From NCBI GenBank assembly GCA_016765495.1, contig JAESPV010000032.1:1-34591 (forward strand): DNA of 34,591 nt, read 5' to 3'. Shown here in pieces: positions 32,008 to 34,591 of this stretch; the stretch's first letter is position 1, and each line of letters opens with the position of its first letter. This DNA is from Desulfocapsa sp. (GTDB lineage: Bacteria; Desulfobacterota; Desulfobulbia; Desulfobulbales; Desulfocapsaceae). The notes beneath the pieces are model-generated. The model was not told the origin of the DNA, searched no databases, and worked only from the letters and a program-made list of their open reading frames with translations. The position numbers and the translations under genes were made by a program.

Positions 32008-33204
32008 TTAAGCAGCCTGAAATTTATCTCTGTATTCTGTACGGGCAGGTACAAACCAGGAAGCTTCTGAAGGGTACCACCACAGATTATCCAGTGCATC
32101 TTCTGGATATGCCTCGGCAAATCCTTTTTTGGTGGCATCATCAAGAAGATCTGCAACACCTTTCACCACACTGTTGTAACCAGTTGATTTTGCCATGATT
32201 GCACCGGCTTCTGGCGTGTAGGCCCAGTTGATAAAGGCATAGGCCTGCTCGATGTTTTTTGCATTTTTGACAATAGCCATGGAATCAACCCATGTAAGCG
32301 CTCCTTCTTTTGGTGCCATATAAGAAACCGGCTTGCCTTCTTTCTTCAATGTCAGTATTGGCCCGTCCCATGTTTGACCGATAACGCACCCGTTTTGGAG
32401 AAATGCTAACTGATGATCCTGAGCATTGTTCCAGAACATCTTGATATTCTTTTTCCGCTCCACCAGAAATTTGAATATTTCATCATAGATCTTTCGCATT
32501 TTCTCTTCTGATTCATAGGTATCCATCATGCGATTCGAAGGAACTTTTCCGATGGCATCCAGATACAAACCTGCTCCAATAAAGACAGAATGAGGTCTGC
32601 AGGTTACTTTCTGGACAAATTCAGGATCCCACATGGTGTTGTAAGAAAGTTCCCCGTATTTAAAATTTAATTTTTCAGTATTCCAGGCGCAGGCTTCGGT
32701 TCCCCAGTCATAAGGAAGACCGACACGCTTTCCGTCAATAATACCACCCGTTTTTCCAGAAATATCCCAAAATGAGGGCTCCAAATTATGTAAATTTGTG
32801 ATTTTGTTTTCATCAAGCTCTCGGTAAAGATCAAAATCCATATGTAAACGGAATTCTGTCAAGGAAGGTTGAGCAAGATCAAATCCTTTGGCACGAGCGG
32901 CGCGCAGCTTATTCATACATTCCTGATTACTGCTGTAATTGGTGACTTTAACTTTGATGCCGGTGGCCTTTTCAAATGCTGCAATAACTTCAGGCTTTGA
33001 ATAGTCCGGCCATGTGAAAAGCCTCAGTTCCCCGGAAGAAGACAGTGCATCTTTTATAAACCACGGTCCCACACTGGCAGTAACTCCGACAGCAACTCCG
33101 GCAACAACTGATTTTTTGACAAAATCTCGCCTGGTCATATCTTTTTGAGTCCCTGTTGCCTCGGTTGTTTCGTTTGTCACATTTGTGCTGTTACTTTTTT
33201 CCAT
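32008..33204 (-). CDS. Tat-exported extracellular solute-binding protein (PotD/PotF-like)
   Basis: This is a 398-residue periplasmic receptor for the PotABC-like importer. The chosen ATG (33204) has GGAG eight bases upstream; another ATG four codons earlier (33216) is possible. Residues 1-22 are a threonine- and asparagine-rich n-region. Next comes a twin-arginine motif, TRRDFVKKS (R25, R26), and a hydrophobic stretch ending near SVGPWF. Tat export suggests the protein folds in the cytoplasm before export, which is unusual for this family. The mature part has ELRLFTWPDYSKPEVIAAFEKATG, DLAQPSLTEF, GKRVGLPYDWGTEACAWN and WDGPILTLKKEGKPVSYMAPKEGALTWVDSMAI, typical of the PotD/F fold. It begins almost immediately after the phosphodiesterase gene, so the two are co-transcribed. 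Confidence 0.88.
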   Translation of the reverse strand: MEKSNSTNVTNETTEATGTQKDMTRRDFVKKSVVAGVAVGVTASVGPWFIKDALSSSGELRLFTWPDYSKPEVIAAFEKATGIKVKVTNYSSNQECMNKLRAARAKGFDLAQPSLTEFRLHMDFDLYRELDENKITNLHNLEPSFWDISGKTGGIIDGKRVGLPYDWGTEACAWNTEKLNFKYGELSYNTMWDPEFVQKVTCRPHSVFIGAGLYLDAIGKVPSNRMMDTYESEEKMRKIYDEIFKFLVERKKNIKMFWNNAQDHQLAFLQNGCVIGQTWDGPILTLKKEGKPVSYMAPKEGALTWVDSMAIVKNAKNIEQAYAFINWAYTPEAGAIMAKSTGYNSVVKGVADLLDDATKKGFAEAYPEDALDNLWWYPSEASWFVPARTEYRDKFQAA

Positions 33205-33218
33205 TACTTTCTCCATTT

Positions 33219-34019
33219 TTATTTAAAGGTAACTCCATTTACTGCTCGACCCTGCCAGGTATGGTGTGCTGGAATACCCATTAAAGTTGCAAGAGTCGGA
33301 GCTGTGTCAATAATATTTACGTTTTCCGTAATCCGGTGTTTTGCTCTTACTCCGGGGCCGAATATAAGCCATGGAATGGTCATGACCTCCTGCGTGTTTT
33401 CCATATGATGGTGCCCCCTGCCACCATGATCACTATGGAGGATGATGGTGTAAGAATCGGATGCATTTGTTTGTGCCAGCTCGTCCAGAATGATGCCAAT
33501 TGCGGTATCTGCCATTTCAATTGCATCAAGGTACTCTTTCGACATCCATCCAGTCTTGTGGCCTGCTATGTCGGTTCCTTCAAAATAAACAAAACAGAAA
33601 TCAGGACTACTTGAAGTCAGATAGGCGGCAGCAGCCTGTGCAATCTCAATATCACAATTTTCCACTGAGCTGCTTTTTATGAAATGGGAATGGTCGAGAG
33701 AGCCAGGTGCTGAAAGGTTCCTGAAGTGTTCCCAAGAGTAGAAAGCAGCTGTCTTTTTTCCAAAATCTTTTGCTACATCTATAATACTTCTGGCATCCGT
33801 TGACGGAGTGGGAGATCCGGTATTGCTAAGCACATTGTGGCCTATTGGTGTTAACGATGTGAAAATACTAAAATGAACAGGCAGGGTGATTGGCGGGCTT
33901 ACGGTGCTGGCATTCAGGGTATGTGCACCGTTGTCGATCATGTGATCAAGGTTGGGTGTTGTGGCCTGTTCCAATCCGTCCGGGCGACAGCCATCGATAA
34001 TTACCAGAATTGTTTTCAT
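33219..34019 (-). CDS. Alkaline phosphatase-superfamily phosphodiesterase/phosphatase
   Basis: This 266-residue protein belongs to the type I phosphodiesterase/nucleotide pyrophosphatase group of the alkaline phosphatase superfamily, which also includes phosphonoacetate hydrolase. Visible metal and catalytic residues are IDGCRPD (D9, D14), the nucleophile threonine in PPITLPVHFS (T45), GTDIAGHKTGW (D and H), and HSDHGGRGHHH. The ending DTAPTLATLMGIPAHHTWQGRAV is also typical of the superfamily. There is no signal peptide, so it should act in the cytoplasm on an imported substrate. It is short for the family, probably a minimal catalytic domain. It is the first gene of the operon with the PotABCD-like importer, which suggests that the importer delivers a phosphorus-containing ester or phosphonate; this is inference. 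Confidence 0.85.
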   Translation of the reverse strand: MKTILVIIDGCRPDGLEQATTPNLDHMIDNGAHTLNASTVSPPITLPVHFSIFTSLTPIGHNVLSNTGSPTPSTDARSIIDVAKDFGKKTAAFYSWEHFRNLSAPGSLDHSHFIKSSSVENCDIEIAQAAAAYLTSSSPDFCFVYFEGTDIAGHKTGWMSKEYLDAIEMADTAIGIILDELAQTNASDSYTIILHSDHGGRGHHHMENTQEVMTIPWLIFGPGVRAKHRITENVNIIDTAPTLATLMGIPAHHTWQGRAVNGVTFK

Positions 34020-34230
34020 CGGATACTCTTACAGTTGTATATTCAGGAGACTCAAAAACAGTTATTGAATTCTTTTCAAATAGGATATGTATTCGGCTTA
34101 TATTAGGAAGCAGTGATGAAAGGATTATGCTTTGATTAGATCTGTTTCCTGGAGCGGAATGGGAGGTTGGGGGATACAACTGTACAACCGGTTTTTCACG
34201 GTACAGCTGTGGGAGGGGGGGTGTTTAGTA

Positions 34231-34252
34231 GCCAGCGAATACGCTCGCTGGC
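34231..34252. repeat. Hairpin in the 34020-34306 intergenic region
   Basis: A perfect 8-bp stem, GCCAGCGA / TCGCTGGC with loop ATACGC, lies in the 287-base gap between the ABC ATPase fragment and the phosphodiesterase operon. It may belong to the end of the upstream transcript, but there is no T-run on the minus strand. The gap also contains a G-rich run near 34211-34221 and the presumed promoter of the operon, for which no clear consensus was seen. Confidence 0.45.
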
Positions 34253-34306
34253 CGCAGGCCGGAAACGTTCATGGAATGATAGGAAAAGTATTAATTTACT
34301 AAGCTC

Positions 34307-34591
34307 CTAAGCCTGAGCCAGCTGTCTGCAGCATAGCTCTTCCAGCTTCGTATTTTTGTTTTTTTTTGGCAACAATATTCCGTGGAAGCGTGCCAGCCAG
34401 TTGGTGTCCGTCCGTCCATTTTCTACTGCTATAACCTGATCACCTAAGATTGACGCTTCCTGCAGATTGTGGGTAACCATGATGATGGGAATCTGGAGTT
34501 GTTTCTTGATTTCCAGGAATTTCTGTTGCAAAGATTGCCTGGTTTCTACGTCGAGTGCAGAAAATGGTTCGTCGAGCAGGAGGAGCTCAGG
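34307..34591 (-). CDS. ABC transporter ATPase, C-terminal part (cut by window edge)
   Basis: The open frame runs from the right edge to a stop at 34307 and gives the last 94 residues of an ABC ATPase. It starts just before Walker B (LLLLDEPFSALDVETR), followed by the D-loop and the switch histidine in MVTHNLQEASILGDQVIAVENGR. The short helix-rich ending resembles molybdate or sulfate/tungstate-type ATPases (ModC-like), which would make sense near nif genes, but the Walker A and signature regions lie outside the window. The product terminates soon after the ATPase domain, so no long regulatory domain is present. Confidence 0.7.
   Translation of the reverse strand, partial: PELLLLDEPFSALDVETRQSLQQKFLEIKKQLQIPIIMVTHNLQEASILGDQVIAVENGRTDTNWLARFHGILLPKKNKNTKLEELCCRQLAQA

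Noticed and set aside
1..34591. CRISPR array, tRNA or rRNA genes
   Set aside because: No regularly spaced identical repeats, tRNA cloverleaf signatures (such as a GGTTCGAATCC T-arm followed by an acceptor stem) or rRNA-like stretches were noticed on either strand.

Overview
The window looks like chromosomal DNA from an anaerobic or facultatively anaerobic, nitrogen-fixing proteobacterium. The best guess is a Desulfobacterota-type organism. That placement is inferred from the combination of nifE-nifN-nifB behind a sigma-54/NifA promoter, an oxygen-sensitive class III ribonucleotide reductase under a B12 riboswitch, and remains of integron integrases. No 16S gene or other taxonomic marker is present, so the placement is tentative.

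Layout. (1) 1-1700: two decayed integron-type tyrosine recombinases in tandem, a short degenerate tandem repeat, and the nif control region. The control region has a NifA-type upstream site at 1550-1565 and a near-consensus -24/-12 promoter at 1656-1671. (2) 1710-5819: nifE, nifN and nifB, for assembly of the nitrogenase iron-molybdenum cofactor. (3) 5997-8963, minus strand: a cobalamin riboswitch followed by nrdD and nrdG. (4) 9226-21309, plus strand: a long phosphonate (phn) cluster, in the order phnC, phnD, phnC, phnE, phnE, phnD, phnE, then phnG-H-I-J-K-L-M. It encodes two sets of phosphonate/phosphite ABC transporter parts and the C-P lyase core. The genes from phnH to phnM overlap or nearly abut. 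(5) 21497-24133: an AT-rich EAL-CBS-GGDEF cyclic-di-GMP protein, convergent with and overlapping a calcineurin-like metallophosphoesterase. (6) 24203-28755, minus strand: a general L-amino-acid ABC importer, aapJ-aapQ-aapM-aapP. (7) 29095-34019, minus strand: a phosphodiesterase/phosphatase-family enzyme followed by a four-gene spermidine/putrescine-type ABC importer with a Tat-exported binding protein. (8) 34307-34591: the C-terminal end of another ABC ATPase, cut by the window edge.

Taken together this is a nutrient-acquisition neighbourhood: nitrogen (nif, amino acids), phosphorus (phosphonates, possibly phosphodiesters) and polyamine-like solutes. Two patterns cut across gene boundaries. 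First, the two phnD genes share a nearly identical leader (hairpin, ribosome binding site and signal peptide) although their mature proteins differ. This suggests that a phnD-phnC-phnE-phnE block was inserted into an older phnC-phnD-phnE-phnG... operon. Second, all four complete binding-protein genes are followed directly by a strong but sequence-unrelated RNA hairpin, which probably sets binding protein : membrane component stoichiometry. No rRNA, tRNA, CRISPR array or complete insertion sequence was seen.
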